A stretch of 64,000 bases of DNA from contig CM062386.1 in assembly GCA_031310005.1 (NCBI GenBank), positions 496,001 to 560,000 of the forward strand. The letters run 5' to 3'. Positions 1 through 13,000 of the stretch are shown here, piece after piece. The position numbers were made by a program, and so were the translations under genes. Under the pieces are notes generated by a model that saw nothing but the letters and a program-made list of their open reading frames with translations, had not been told where the DNA came from and did not search any database. The stretch comes from Dactylellina haptotyla (lineage: Eukaryota > Ascomycota > Orbiliomycetes > Orbiliales > Orbiliaceae). Positions within the stretch are counted from its first letter, which is position 1, and each line of letters begins with the position of its first letter.

Positions 1-2121
1 TAAATCTATCAGCTGTTTTTGTTATTTTAATTTTCATACTTAGAAGATATAACCGTATTCGTTTATATGCAGCCAAAATGGAGGTTTTAACAAAAACCAA
101 TCAAGGAACAAGCCGTAGTTTAACATCTACCGAGCCTCTCTCTCTTTATTAATTAGATGCAAGCGGATCGGCGAATTGAAAATGATATTAATGGCCTAAA
201 CTGTAACATAATGTTTAAGAAAACTGGTCATACTTACTCCGCTACATTCTTTTCAATAAATCCCTATCTTCCGTGAGGTCCGATGCACCGAAAGCCGCGT
301 GTTAGTCTAAAAGGACCCCTAGCGTTGTATTTCAATACTCTGAGGAGTACTACTACATTGAATATAAAGTCTAAAAAGGATAAGATCAGAATTTTTTATG
401 CTTACTAGAGGCAGGTATAATCTTTAGTCGCAATCTAAGCTGATATTGGATTAAAAGAAAAGGAGGAGTCAGAGTACCATAATCACTAATCACGATATGA
501 TCCCTCTTCTAACAACCCAGATCGAACATAACTAATATTTAAAGTGACGAACGTATCTCTATATTACTTTCACCTTTTCTGAGAGTTCTTATTTATAAGC
601 CTTTCTATTGTGCTTTTGACTTTATAAATTCTTCTTGGCTATTTTTAATGTTCGGTCTAAAATAATTTGTATGGCTTTTGATTTGCCTCTAGCTTGCATA
701 TAAATTGTCCAAAGGATAAGTTGAATAGAGGCTGAAGCCAATTGTCTTGCCAGCATATTACCTACCCTATTAAGTTAATCGGTTTTGGTCGAGAGTATTT
801 CGCCGTGCGGAGCTCTGGTTTAAGAGACAGGTATTTCATACGTTTACTATGTCGACAGGTTCTGTTCTTCCTATGTTGTTTGGTTTGGTCCTCGCGATTG
901 GTGTTCTTTATCAGTCTTGTACCTAGATTTTGTTTGGTTGTCTGGCCTGCGAGACCATTGTATGTATGTATGTATATATGTATACATGTATTTATATATC
1001 CACATCAACTAAGCCTATATTTTACCAACTCAACCGGCGTAATATATTCTCGTAATGCTTTCCAGCGAGTAGAAAAATCTAGACAATTCTTTATAGCTTC
1101 ATATTTTTTGAACGGGGCAACACCAGCGTCTGGCAATGAGACTAATTTTTGGCACCGCAAACGCAACGCAACGCAAAATATGAAAAAAAAAGCCCCGCAT
1201 GTTAAGCGCAATGGAATAAAACTCTGGTACCAGCCTTGGATGTTCTGCGGTTGGAAATTCGGGGAAATTGGGAACGCCGAAAAGGTTTACTAGTCAAAAC
1301 GGCATTACAAATCTCCGACTAAACGGCCTGTTGTATGAATAAGCTCCTTAATACTTCCTCTTAACTAGTACGGATGGGGATTACATATTTAAGTTGTAAC
1401 TAATAACCATAGGGCAGGGTTATCCTCGGGTATCTAGTTGTCCGGTATTTTTTTAATGGGGCGAATTGAAACTCTAAAGCTTGAATAATAATCGCAGGTA
1501 TTCAGAATAAATTGATTGTTTTTCAACAGTTCAAGTTAAGAAGCTTGATAAAAATTGAAAGAAACATGACTGTTTAGGTTTAGATCCTTAGAGTGAGTTT
1601 ATTGGAATGATTATGATATTACCAAATTTCTCCTCTACCAGAAGAATAAGATTTGAGTACTAAGGATAAATCGGATTTACTATCAGTGTCGCCTTATTAT
1701 GTGTATTCAGCTCAGTTAACCCATAGAAACAATGAGCAGAAGGCAGAAACAGTCTGCCGAACGCTCAAGAGTATCTTGCCTATCATTTGCGTAAGTTGCT
1801 TAGCAGAAGGCTAGACAAGATAATGAAGCTTGAATAATGGACTTTATATATCTGTAGGTGTTCTATTTGATCTTACCTTTGAGTATTCCTTATTTTCTAA
1901 AATTTATTAATTGAAAGTCTTAATAGTGCCATGATCATAAATACGACTAGAAGAAACAAAATTTTCTATGTTAAGAATAGCCTGCCTTCAGTCCCTATGC
2001 AGCGTATATAGTATATATGTAATCTTCACGCTTAGCCTTCTTATTGCCATTGGCATAATCTCCATACTCGTCTAATTTTCGGTGATGCTCTAAACAGCTA
2101 CAGGGTTTTGATTCGAACCAC
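1..2121. other. AT-rich gene-poor sequence
   Basis: No supported gene. Open frames here are short, mostly lack a plausible ATG context and resemble nothing I recognise. It holds a TATG microsatellite near 961-1000 and, at 871-890, a GGTTTGGT-type stretch that is the reverse complement of sequence in the repeat cluster near 17.5 kb (16 shared bases). It looks like degraded repeat-derived DNA. Confidence 0.6.
961..1000. repeat. TATG/TATA microsatellite
   Basis: Imperfect tandem TATG and TATA units run through this stretch. It is a simple repeat with no coding potential. Confidence 0.8.
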
Positions 2122-3167
2122 TCAAACTAGTAATGTTTTCCGAAGGTTGTCTAAATCTTGCTGAGTAACACCTATAGTTGATAAATATTTGACTATTCCT
2201 CCTTTTGCCTCAACACAACTCACGACATAATCCACGAGCCCTTCACAGGCACCAAAGTAACCACTGTCCTCAGTGAAACCCAACGGGGCTACAACTGGAA
2301 GCAGTTCTTTGACCAGGATTGCGGTCCCAGGAGTCGTGAGCATATAGTCATAGTCTATTGCTTTAACCTCATTTTCGCCATTTCCCAGCAACGCTAGGAG
2401 CAGAAGTACTACAATGAGCCCCGTTCTATCTTTACCTTGCAGGCAGAATATTATAGCTGGATAAGTTTCTTTTCTTCCCAAAATATCAAAGATATCCTTA
2501 ACTTCTGAGCTCAAATGTTCGATGGATAATCTTGCCACCTCTTTAACCCCAATTGGGACAATTACACGTGTCGAAACAAGTGCTACGGCCTTTTTTGGAA
2601 ATCCGCAGAGATGGTAAAAGAGAACCTCAACTTGGCGATACCAAGGGAGTTGGGGTAAGAAAACTTTGACCGTGAATGAGTCAGTCGGGTATGCGATATG
2701 GTGATATTTAGTGTTTGGCACTTTGCGAACCGGATTTTTGCCTTTGAAGATTTTGTGTTCGTTTTTTGAGCGTAAGTCAAGGAAAGTTTTGATTTTTGCA
2801 TCTTGGGTCAAAACTTTTATGTCTTCCCGAGTTCCTTGATCTAATATAAATGGCGAGATATTAGTTCATTGATTAAGTCCACAGTTCAGGTCTGTCTAGT
2901 AGCATAGAGGGCATACCAAGCGGGGCAGATCGGTAAAGGAGGCCTTCCTTTAATACCCTAAGAAGAAGCAGTGTTCAATGTTGTATTCTATCCTAGTAAT
3001 GTTATATTATGGTATTGGTTTTCTCACTTTTTTCCTAGACGTTCATTAACAGCTACGCCAACATCGCGACAGTTATGTATAGCAGCTGTGAGCCCCTTTA
3101 CGAAGCTTGGGTCGATAATGGTCACGTCAACAGGCGTGTGCTTTTCAGCTAGATTACCTGTTTGCAT
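2122..3167 (-). CDS. tyrosine/dual-specificity phosphatase-like protein (Y_phosphatase3 type)
   Basis: Three exons give an unbroken frame of 299 aa: 3167-3028, 2957-2917 and 2840-2122. Only the last exon is obvious as a long open frame. The first carries the family N-terminal motif HNCRDVG (about residues 31-37), and the second carries GLLYRSAPL. The CX5R phosphatase loop FCLQGKDRTG lies in the last exon, with Cys, Asp and Arg all present; the usual His before the Cys is Phe. Family members dephosphorylate phosphotyrosine or related phosphoesters, and the true substrate here is unknown. It is isolated, about 3.9 kb from the PKS, and reads away from it. A cluster role is possible but unsupported; it more likely marks the cluster edge. 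The ATG at 3167 was chosen because the family N-terminal motif follows directly in frame. Confidence 0.8.
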
Positions 3168-3990
3168 CTCTAGGTGGATCTAAAGGGATATTTGTATATA
3201 AATATTGGCTTATAAGTCGAGGGTCGAACTTCTGAAGCGGCTATGGTTGTGATGAAAAAAGCTCCAATGGAGAACGTAAGCAGGAAGTTGCTACTTTATA
3301 TAGCGGCCAGCGTTACCAAATCAAGTTGGATTACCCCGACGAGTCTTTAATTTCTTCGATAATAGATCCATAGATAGCTAACCAGTCTATTTGATTTTGT
3401 GCTCCCTCTTCAAGCATGAATTTTCCGCTGCTCGATGGCTCGGTGAAGGATATACCGCAGCATAATGGCAAATGGAGATTTAAGCCTGACAAGCTAACCT
3501 GTGACAGCTCGGGCGGCTGTATCTCCGAATTAATAGATAAAATTGCACTAGCCTCTTATGGTTTAATACCATAGATGTATCAGGGTGGATGGAAGAGTCC
3601 AGTTGGAGTTCGGAACACAAGGTCGGGCACCCGTAAATCGGCATTAATTTTCTATGTAAAAGATGTGAGATGAACGAGCTGTACATAGGCAACGACCGCT
3701 GCAACTTCGTATGGCGTCTTTGAAATACCTCGATCGAATAAAACTTCCGATTTTGGCTCCCAGTAATATTTTTATATTCATCTTATTCAATCCAATATAT
3801 AGTACTGTATATTCTTTGCTGATATTCTGGTATTCCAATTACAGTTGAGCGCCTCGTTCTAGCTCCACCAAGCAACGCGCAATTAAGGTACCGACATACT
3901 TAATGTTAAACATGGCTTTTTGAGCAAACCCCATACTGACATCGAACCCGAAGCTATTATTTTGCGTGCCCTATATCCCCATTGGGTTGT

Positions 3991-4640
3991 CGAGCACACG
4001 CGATGTTTCCCCATTAGGCTAATCAAGCATTTGTGTTCGCATTCGGGCCCGATACTTACCCAAATCGTCCGGTACCACGTAATTAGGCCATCGAAGCCCA
4101 TTTTTTGGGGATTCCGTTCACATTGGCCCAACTTCGGAAAGGTTTTGGTAAAGGACGTTAAACCAATTTTAAGTTAGCCAGATGGCGTAAAGGTCTGCAC
4201 CGATATCTTACCTTGTTGGGGGTTTCACACCATCCCTTGACTTCCCCGTTTTCACAGGTACAAACTACCTGAGATTATAAACATAATGACGGAGGTTACC
4301 GGTTATGCTTAGTTGCAAGTTACCCGAGCGTTGTTAATTTATGTCCAAGAAATTTGCTCATTGTAACAAATTATCTTTGTGGGACCAGTACGGCATCTGG
4401 CCTTGCGAGACAAACAAATTATATCTATTTTACTGTTTCAACGGAGCAAGCGCGGTTTTTTAGAATATTATTATTTTTAATCGTGATCGAGTTCCGCATC
4501 GGACTTTCTGGATTTTAAAAAGGTCCATATTCCAACTATCAGATATATTGGATCTTCCCCAGAACGATTAGCTCAGCAATTATCCTCAGGATCAAGACAT
4601 GTGCCCGATAACCTGATGGGGAAACATCGCATGTGCCCGA
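3991..4640. repeat. inverted repeat pair (arms 3991-4024 and 4606-4640)
   Basis: The reverse complement of 3991-4024 matches 4606-4640 at about 30 of 35 positions, including an exact 15-bp core ATGGGGAAACATCGC (4616-4630; opposite strand 4000-4014). Most mismatches are transitions. About 580 bp separate the arms. This could be the ends of a small non-autonomous element or two inverted copies of one repeat; no transposase or target-site duplication was recognised. Confidence 0.55.
4383..4413 (+). repeat. dispersed 31-bp repeat, copy 1
   Basis: This stretch is repeated at 22339-22369 with only two differences, both transitions (C/T and G/A). The shared core is CTTGCGAGACAA. A third, slightly shorter copy lies at 26094-26121. 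All three copies sit in gene-free DNA of the AT-rich part, which suggests remnants of a mobile repeat family. Confidence 0.65.
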
Positions 4641-7048
4641 TTTGCTAGGAATGGCAACAATTGGCTCTTCTCTCCGTTATTTTATCCTGCTGGGAAACTC
4701 TATCCGGGAACTACAATAAGAAAATAAATGATCTCGGCAAATGTAACTAGGATTTATGCGATCCTTCTATTCTTCATTATAGTAACAACAAACTAAACTC
4801 TGCGGGCTTCTGATGGAGCTGAAGGACCCGAAGAGTATTTAACCGATACTCACAACAAAACTGACAGAAGCAGGAACCTATAACTCCAAAAGCATGGGCT
4901 TGTCTTTAACATACTGTAGATGTAGTGATCTATATGCGCTAACCCCATTTCTCTGAACAGGTTATTCACCAAATAAGACATTATAACCGAGGTTCTGCCA
5001 CCCCAAATTATAGTTTTACAGCGGCGCAAGTCCTTCTTAATATTCCTAACTAACCTAATGAGGCAAAAAATGCCAAAAAAAAACAAAGCAATAATACTCC
5101 CATGATTTTACTTATGAAATTGGCTGAAACATCTTGATATTTTTTTCGGTTGATAGTGGATTTGCAAATAGCCATTTACTAAGACTTATGTAATCATACC
5201 ATATAGCTATATCACCGTATGGTGATGACTAGCTAAAGGCCATTAGTATTTGATGATGCTCACAACCTGCCAATTCGGTGCTAAACTAGCAAGCTACGCA
5301 ATATATAAGTCCATAAGCTCTTTTCAAAATTGATGCTTTTCGTAAAGGGAAGGATTGCATCAGTAGAAACGTGAATCTGAAGATGTGGTCTGACTATCAA
5401 CCTGCCGCTCAAGAATTCTTTTTAAGGTTGGAAAACCGGACCTAGTTTTAGGCACCTTTGCTAGGCAAGATACTCAAATATATAGATTTAAAGGAATTGG
5501 CAGAGAAACATTCAGAAAAGTGTATTTACATCACTCTCGTAACCAGACTTACATTTACATAACAGAAAAAGAACTTCGTCCTAGTATGTATTAATTAACT
5601 ATAATCTGCTGAGAAACTGGACATACCCTCGATCTCCTCCCATCCGTTTACTTTTATATCTTACCTATTATTCAAAAAAAACGGCGACTTGAGCATTACC
5701 GTTATACTATATATAAGAGAATTTCACTTCTATATAGTACGATAAAATTGAAATGAATAAGATCAAAAGAACAGACGTGTTTGCGACGCTTGCCACGCAT
5801 AAGAAATTTCTTTCAAGTATAAGAAACTCAGCAGCATATGCTTTTGATGCACAAAGTCCGAGTTTCGATGTCGTACGTACAACATCCAAGCTAAAAAAGA
5901 AGCTAAAACCCCGATGAGGGCTTTCGATGGCAGATTGAATCGCTAAACACCTTTCAAAATGCTTCTCAATTAAACCAATACATTTTAAGCCAGCTATCTT
6001 TGAATTCGATTATTGACCGAAGTTCCCAGAAACTCTTATAAAAGAAAAGTCAATTAATTCTGTGAATTTGATTTAAAGCAGTTTACTGACGCGGTTCAAG
6101 CAAAAATTATCCGTGGCGATATATGGCTTCTATCCGACGCCTGAGAATCCGATTTTTTATATAGCTAGATGGATATCACATGATGACAACCTACAGGTGG
6201 CGGACGTAGAAGAAAGCGATGAAAATAGGAATAGCCGTGTCGATGAAAATTTTGTTTCGGATTTTCGGTCATAACTAGATATCGGGAAATGCATCTCGGC
6301 AGGAGATTTATCGGAATTTCTTCGAGCTCGAAGAATCTATCAAGAAAGACTCTTCTAGGTTGCATGTATCACGGGCTCAAGCTACTAGTCTCAGTGTAGT
6401 AGACCTTTCTTCAGGGATCAAGCCGTTTTAACTTCCAAGTAGCTATGGTACTTCAAGTCGTGGAATATTTTGCTATCTGTTTTCAAAACGGAACTCCACC
6501 TCTTATAGCAAGTCTGATAAAGGATCAAGCGAAGTAATCAAATTCAATTTATAATGTTGCTGTTGCTAGTCCCGCACACAGACGGAATATTGCCTGTATG
6601 GTATAATCTGACATAGGTACTTACATTTTGAAAATATTTTACATTGCTTTCGGTTCAAAATTAATCAATATTGCTGATTATTGGCTCGGTAATCCAAATT
6701 GTCCATGGTACGAGTGATCGTGGTAGTAAACGGAAAATAAAGATTGATTCCGAGTTAGTCGTTGAGAATCAAATGCACATACACAATCAATAAGCTCAAG
6801 AGCCAGCAAGGATAATAACCCAAGTAATCAACTTCTTATTGAAGGCATGCCTATATTGTGGACATGTGTTTTTGGTATGTATAATTATAGTGAGTGGTGT
6901 AATGATGTTCTGCATGCAATCTTGTTTTTACTTTGTTTTAGTTTGGAAGCTGAGGTCATTGATATAAGGTTCTAAGAATATTCTATATAAAATCTAAATC
7001 GGTACATAGTTACGAGCGTATACTGGTTCGAAAAGTCTATGGGGAGGT

Positions 7049-10000
7049 CTACTTATGGCGGAGTACGCTACGCTCCACAACAACAAGTGCAAGTGCTGTT
7101 AAGCTCGGCGAGCCTAAAATCTCAAAAGTTGGCACATCGGATCGAAAGTATTTGAGAAACCAACTTCTTAGTTCCATTGTCTGGAGGGAGTCGACTCCAT
7201 ACGCTTGGACTCCTTTACTGGGATCCATGTCCTCTGGGTCCATGCCTGCAATCGTTGATGCAAGTCGCTCCGTCAAAGCCGCCATAACGATATCGATCGC
7301 TTCCTGAGGTGATCGTGCGCTTCTAAATCGTAACTGGATATCCTTTCCTGTCGAAATCTTTGATACATCATTGGCTTCAGTAAGCCGACGTAAACCTTGA
7401 AACATTGGGTCTCTTCCCCAGCTAGTTCCTAGAGGATCAAAATCCGGATCAACGTAAAGCAGCCGCAGACCGACTGCTACATTAGCTTCATCAACGCCTA
7501 ATTGCGACTTGGGATCACAGTATCTTTCCAAGAGTGCGTGGAAATCCGAACGCTGGATAGGGAGATAAGTGTTTTGACCAAGAAGCAATTGTTTCTCGTC
7601 CTCGTGTTCCGCCAAGTATCCATCCGTATCCATTACTCCTAGTTGGAGAGATACACCCTTGAGACCTTGTGCAACCCGATGCCGTGCTAGTGCATCTAAG
7701 TAAGTATTTGCCGCTGCATAATTGCCTTGCGTTCTGCTTCCGATCAGGCCCTGAACGGAAGAGAGAAGAAGAAAAAAATCTAGATTGATCGGAAGAAGTT
7801 CGTGGAGGTTCCATGTTCCAGCGACCTTAGGTGCGATAGCTTCTGTCCACTCTTTGTGTGTCATCTTTGCAAATGGAGTACTCTATAACATTAAATAGTT
7901 AGGCCAAGCGTTCTCGAACTACAGGACAGCCATAATTCTTCTGGTAGACTTACTCTGAGTACCATGCTTGTTTGGATACAACCTTTAATTGGTGGTATTG
8001 CCCCAGCCAGAGACTTGAGAGTCTGATCGACAGAATCTCTAATCGATATATCGCAGCGAGGCGTAATGCAGTTTACACCCATCGCCGTAAGTTGGCTAAT
8101 TAAAATCTTTGCTGACTCCGTGCGAGGCCCAGATCTAGAAAGTAAGACTAAATTCTTGGCCCCTCTTTCAGCCATCCAGCGAACGATATCACGGCCGAGA
8201 CCGCCAAAGCCGCCCGCAATAACATAACTAGCATCAGATTCGAAGCTTAAGCGCTCTTTGAGTGCCAGAGTTGCCTATCAGATTAGAAGAGTGAGTCAAA
8301 ATTCGCAAAATGGGCTTGTTTTATTCAAGTCTTTGCTTCCAGTTGCCTACCTGAACTGTGGCCATTGGCTCAGTCTTCACAACTATCTTCCCGGTAGATT
8401 TACCTCCCTGCATTAACCGAAACGCATCGATGATCTTAGAGATTCCAAATGTATGGATAGAATGGACAGGCTGGAGATCGCGTGAGTCAAATAGCCCGAG
8501 CACTTCATCGATGATTTTGGTCACTTGTTTAGGGCGCTGCAGGAACATATGACCAAGATCGACGGCGCTGAATGAACAATTTTTCTCAAATTGGGCCATC
8601 GGAAGTCCATTTTGAGATTGGATATCCTTTTTCCCAATTTCCACAAAACGGCCAAACGGTGCAAGACTCTCCCAGGAGCTGAATAGCATTTCTCCAGAGA
8701 GAGAATTAAACACCACATCCAAACCCTTACCACCTGTCAGACGTTTCACTTGCTTGGCAAAGTCAGCGTCTCTGCTATTGAATATACGGTCTTCCGGAAT
8801 TCCGTATTGTCTTGTCAATAGTTCTCGTTTGTCCTTGGTTCCGACAGTTGCAAACACCTCTGCACCGAGATATTGAGCGATTTGTATGGCCGCTTGCCCG
8901 GTTCCGCCAGCGGCAGAATGAATTAGTATTGTCTCACCTTCGCCAATTTGAGCGACGTAGCGTAGAGAATGCCATGCGGTGGCAAAGTTAATTGGAATAG
9001 ATGCTGCCTCAATAAAGTCTAGAGCTTCTGGCATTTTGGAAAATGAATGACCTTTATTCCGAAAGAATGTGCGGTAGCCATCGACAGAAAAGCCACAAAC
9101 ACGATCTCCCGGGAGCAGTCCGTGACCTTCAGAATCTATTCCTATACGATTAACAATGCCTGCTATCTCATGACCCAAACTATTTTCGTTGAGAGCACCA
9201 AGCGCGATTAAACAATCCTTGAAGTTTAAGCCGACCGCTTTAACTTCTACTTCTACTTCATTTTCCAGCAACTGGGATCCGTACGATGAGTCTTCAACGA
9301 AGTGAAGGCTATCCAAAACTCCAGGAGAGCCAACAGCCAGTTGAAGAGGTGTTTTAACATCCCATGGGATAGGAACAGGAGTCGAGAGATAATTAGCAGA
9401 CTGAACCTTCCGAGTCGCCGTGGGGGCTTCCTCCAGCAAACAAAACTCGACATTACCAGCTGATGTTTGCCTATAAGTTTGCGGAATATGAAGGATGTCA
9501 CCATCCATATTCGAAAGCAAGATCTCGCACACTTGACAAATAGCATTAACACGGCCGGATAAAGTGGAGACAACCGTTGAAAGCGTGGCAAACCCCGCCA
9601 TGCTCTGTTCTTGCCGAATTACTCGAGACAGGCCGTCAATCAAATGTTGCGAAGGATATCGCGATGAGATCACGCCAGTACTCTGGATCCAAAGCACCTG
9701 GGTCTTCGTTTTTAAGACATCTTGAACCATTTTGAACTCATCGGAACTCATATCAGACAAAATGGACGATTCGTCGATATCCCAGAGGATTATCTTGAGA
9801 TCCGCTGTAGCAGACGTAAGACTAGTTGCCTTGGATGAGTCAACAATTTGACAAACCAGGTTGCCTTTTGATTCCAAGTCTGATTTCAAAACTTGAGAGA
9901 GTTCTGTCAGTGTCGATATTTTGTCTAGGACATGTATTTCTATTGCTGATTGTCGTCCCTCGTGAGGCAAACCACTTCTCATATTCAGTTGTTGTTGAGA

Positions 10001-13000
10001 AGGCTTCAATGACATCAATGGCTTCCAACCCGGAGTCCAACAGGTATGGAGTTCTGTAATAGGCAAAGACTGTGCCGAGAGAGCGTCGCCGCCAGAAACT
10101 CTCGTCATTTCATACCCGATGAACTCAACTTTCAGTTTATTGTCGGAACCAAATGCGCTCACTGACTGCTCGCTACCACGATAGCCGTGGAAATTTAGGC
10201 ATGAGGTAGCAGATAGAGAAGATTTAGGTGTATTCAAACCTTCAGCTGAAATCCACATCTTTTTTATTCTGGTTGGAATATATGTAGGTATTGAGTGTGG
10301 GCTCATTCTGAACGAGTTAGCGATTCCAAGCTGCAGAAGAGCATCGAGGGTTACTGGGTGAATAACGTGTGTTGAATCCATGGCTCTTGCGCTACCTTGG
10401 GAACCCGCGCTATTGTTCTCGTACACCTTTACTCTAGCTTGTATTTTTTGTGGCTCGCTCCACTGAAGACTTTCAATTGATTGAAATGAGGGCCCAAATA
10501 AGTATCCGGCGTTCCGAATGCTATTGTAGAATTGGTCAACTGGTAGGATGGTAGGGTTCAACAAAGGCCCGTGCTCGCGATTGGATGTTTCGCTGCTATT
10601 CGGATCAACTTCCACGCGAATTTTTCCTTTGCAGTTTTTCTTCCATTTCCCATCTTCACAAGAATATATGCTGAACTCAAACCAAGAGTTCTGAGTGGTG
10701 TTATCATCTCCAACCACTCGAAGATGAGTTTGTGTCTCTAGCTGTGCTGGGGAATCTGGGATCCGCATTGCCGCTATAAATTCGACATCTCTAAGAGAGA
10801 ACCCAGCCGGCTGAGTCTGCAAATGTCCGCATGCGTATTGGTTCATGGCTTCAACTGCCATTGTGACCATTCCAGCTCCAGGATAGATAATTGAATCGTT
10901 GATCTACGAAAATATATTAGCGATTTTGGTGCTAGATTGGTTTTGGAAGCTTCCAAAAACCGTGAAGCTTTAAAACTTTACATTATGATCCTCAACCCAT
11001 TCGGATTTCGAGCGATTGAGAAAGTTTCTCCATGTCGCAAATAGGGGGTGCCAATCTGGAGTTGGAGTTCCAAGAAGCTCACTGGGTTTGTAACGACGGA
11101 ATCTTTCGTTTTTGCTGCGCTGGCTCTCAACCCAATACTTACGCGACCGCGAGAATGGGTAGCAGGGGAGGTTTACAAGCGAGGTAGAATCCTCAAGCTT
11201 ACCCAGGCTATTCAAGTAAAAGATATCAGGTTTGAACCCCGAACTTTGTAAATTCCCTACTGCTTTCAGGAACGGATTTAGAGCTGAAAGCCCTCGAATC
11301 AAAGTACAATCATATTGTATATCTTGCGCAAACTGAAAAGTTTTCAAGATATCTCTCAGTGGTCCCTTTAATGCGCTGTGAGGTCCGACTTCTAGAAGGT
11401 TGGTAATCGATATACCTTTTCGGTGGCGCAGGTCGAGATGTTTTCGGCCTTTAGCCAGTGATGCTAAATTGTCGATAGCACCCACGTTTTTGGTAAAGTT
11501 GACTGTACCGCAAAGATTATTTACCCAATAATCCAATTCACGAAGATTCTCATTTGATACTTCTTCACCAGTGAGATAAGATATCATGAGCGTAGAATTT
11601 GGCTTTCCAGGACGAGGGTGAAGAACTCCAGCTTGCTGAATATATTTTCGAGCAGCCTTTGCCATATGAGGCGAATGGTACGCGCAGGCAACCTTTAGCA
11701 TACGAGCAAATATGCCCCTTTCGTCTAGGATAGATTTCAGAATATTCATTTGAGTGGTATCTCCAGAAACTGTGACGTTATTAGGACTATTGATGCATCC
11801 AATATGAAGATCGTTATAACCCTTAGTTGATAGATCTGCCATCAAAGGAGCTATATCAGATTCACCCAGCCCTACCGACATCATCGTGCCGTTTTGGTCA
11901 GGATCAGCAGCAGCAGCAGCACCGCCCAAGCCCCTGTAGTAAGCGAGCCTTATAGCACTCTCATGTGAGAGAGCACCTTTGGAATAGCTAGATCCCTCAT
12001 AGGTTAATACGCGTGCTATTTTTCGGCTTCGTTATGGAGAACGAGATACGTACGCTGCGGGTACCTCGCCAGAGGAGTGCCCTATCACAAGATCTGGCTT
12101 GATATCGATATGTTCAAGTAGATCTATAAGAGCTATTTGAACAGCACCACATAGCGGCTGGCTTATATCAGGACTGTGGATTCTGGAGTTTATAGCATCC
12201 TTGCTAAGTTCATCTAGGAGACTGGTTAGCATTCTCCTTTGTTGAAGCCTGACGCGAAATCTTCAAATTTTACCTTCAAGATTCCAAGGGCAGCCGACAC
12301 TATCAAGATATTTTGACGATCGATCTATACTTAGGGCGAATACAGGAAACTTCATTAATTCGATACCCATACGTGCCCATTGGGCGCCCTGGCCGGTAAA
12401 TACGAATGCAAGAGAAGGTTTGGCAAAAGGTCGCTTTGGTATAGATAATTCACTGTCTATAGAGTTAGTAGTTTCCAGGGAATCTATAACGGCGTATCCT
12501 TTCCATGGAAGTTTGCTGCGGCGCTTATCTAAAATATACGCTAATATCTCAGATGTTTCAGCGATTGTCTTTGGATTTCTTGCAGAACAATTCGCTAAGT
12601 AGTCGCTATAAAGTTGCCCCATGCGTTTAACTCCATCGCGATCTGCAGCCGAAAATGTCAACAAATATGGCCCAAATCTTGTATCCGATGGGGTCATCGG
12701 TTCGTTAGTGATGCCATTGTGCCCCATCGGCAAGGGGGTTGTATTATGACTAGCTTTTAGTCCATGCTCAGCAAGATAATGATATGCATCATCTAATACG
12801 ATATGAGCATTACTGCCTCCAAACCCGAAGGAATTGACAGAAGCTCTGCGAAGTCCCTGTCCAGGCCAGGGTGTTGCACGGGTTGGAAACTGTGCTAAGT
12901 TAGTATCTACTATTATAGAGTATAATCTAATTAAGTATAATGAGTGACGTAGTGGATTTATCATACCTTGAGCTTGTAGTAAGCATGGTCGATGGCAGGG

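Larger units (their letters stand above)
3168..7048. other. AT-rich intergenic region with repeat fragments
   Basis: No supported gene over about 3.9 kb. A less AT-rich island at about 3930-4150 is open in both directions but matches no family I know. It contains one arm of the 3991/4606 inverted repeat and one copy of a dispersed 31-bp repeat (4383-4413). The rest is AT-rich with scattered stops, as expected of decayed repeats between the phosphatase gene and the PKS 3' end. Confidence 0.55.

Noticed and set aside
742-1293. 183-codon open frame near the left end
   Set aside because: It starts without an ATG, crosses a microsatellite and has low-complexity composition with no known motif.
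2095-2130. tRNA B box (GGTTCGAATC) on the minus strand
   Set aside because: It lies just past the phosphatase stop codon, with the required upstream A box and stems absent.
12213-12300. In-frame TGA between KS and AT parts of the PKS, suggesting a broken gene
   Set aside because: The stop falls in a 60-nt interval with a GTAAAA donor, a GCTAAC branch site and a CCTAG acceptor; splicing joins WNLE to DELSKD, which matches the expected AT sequence and keeps the whole 2227-aa frame.
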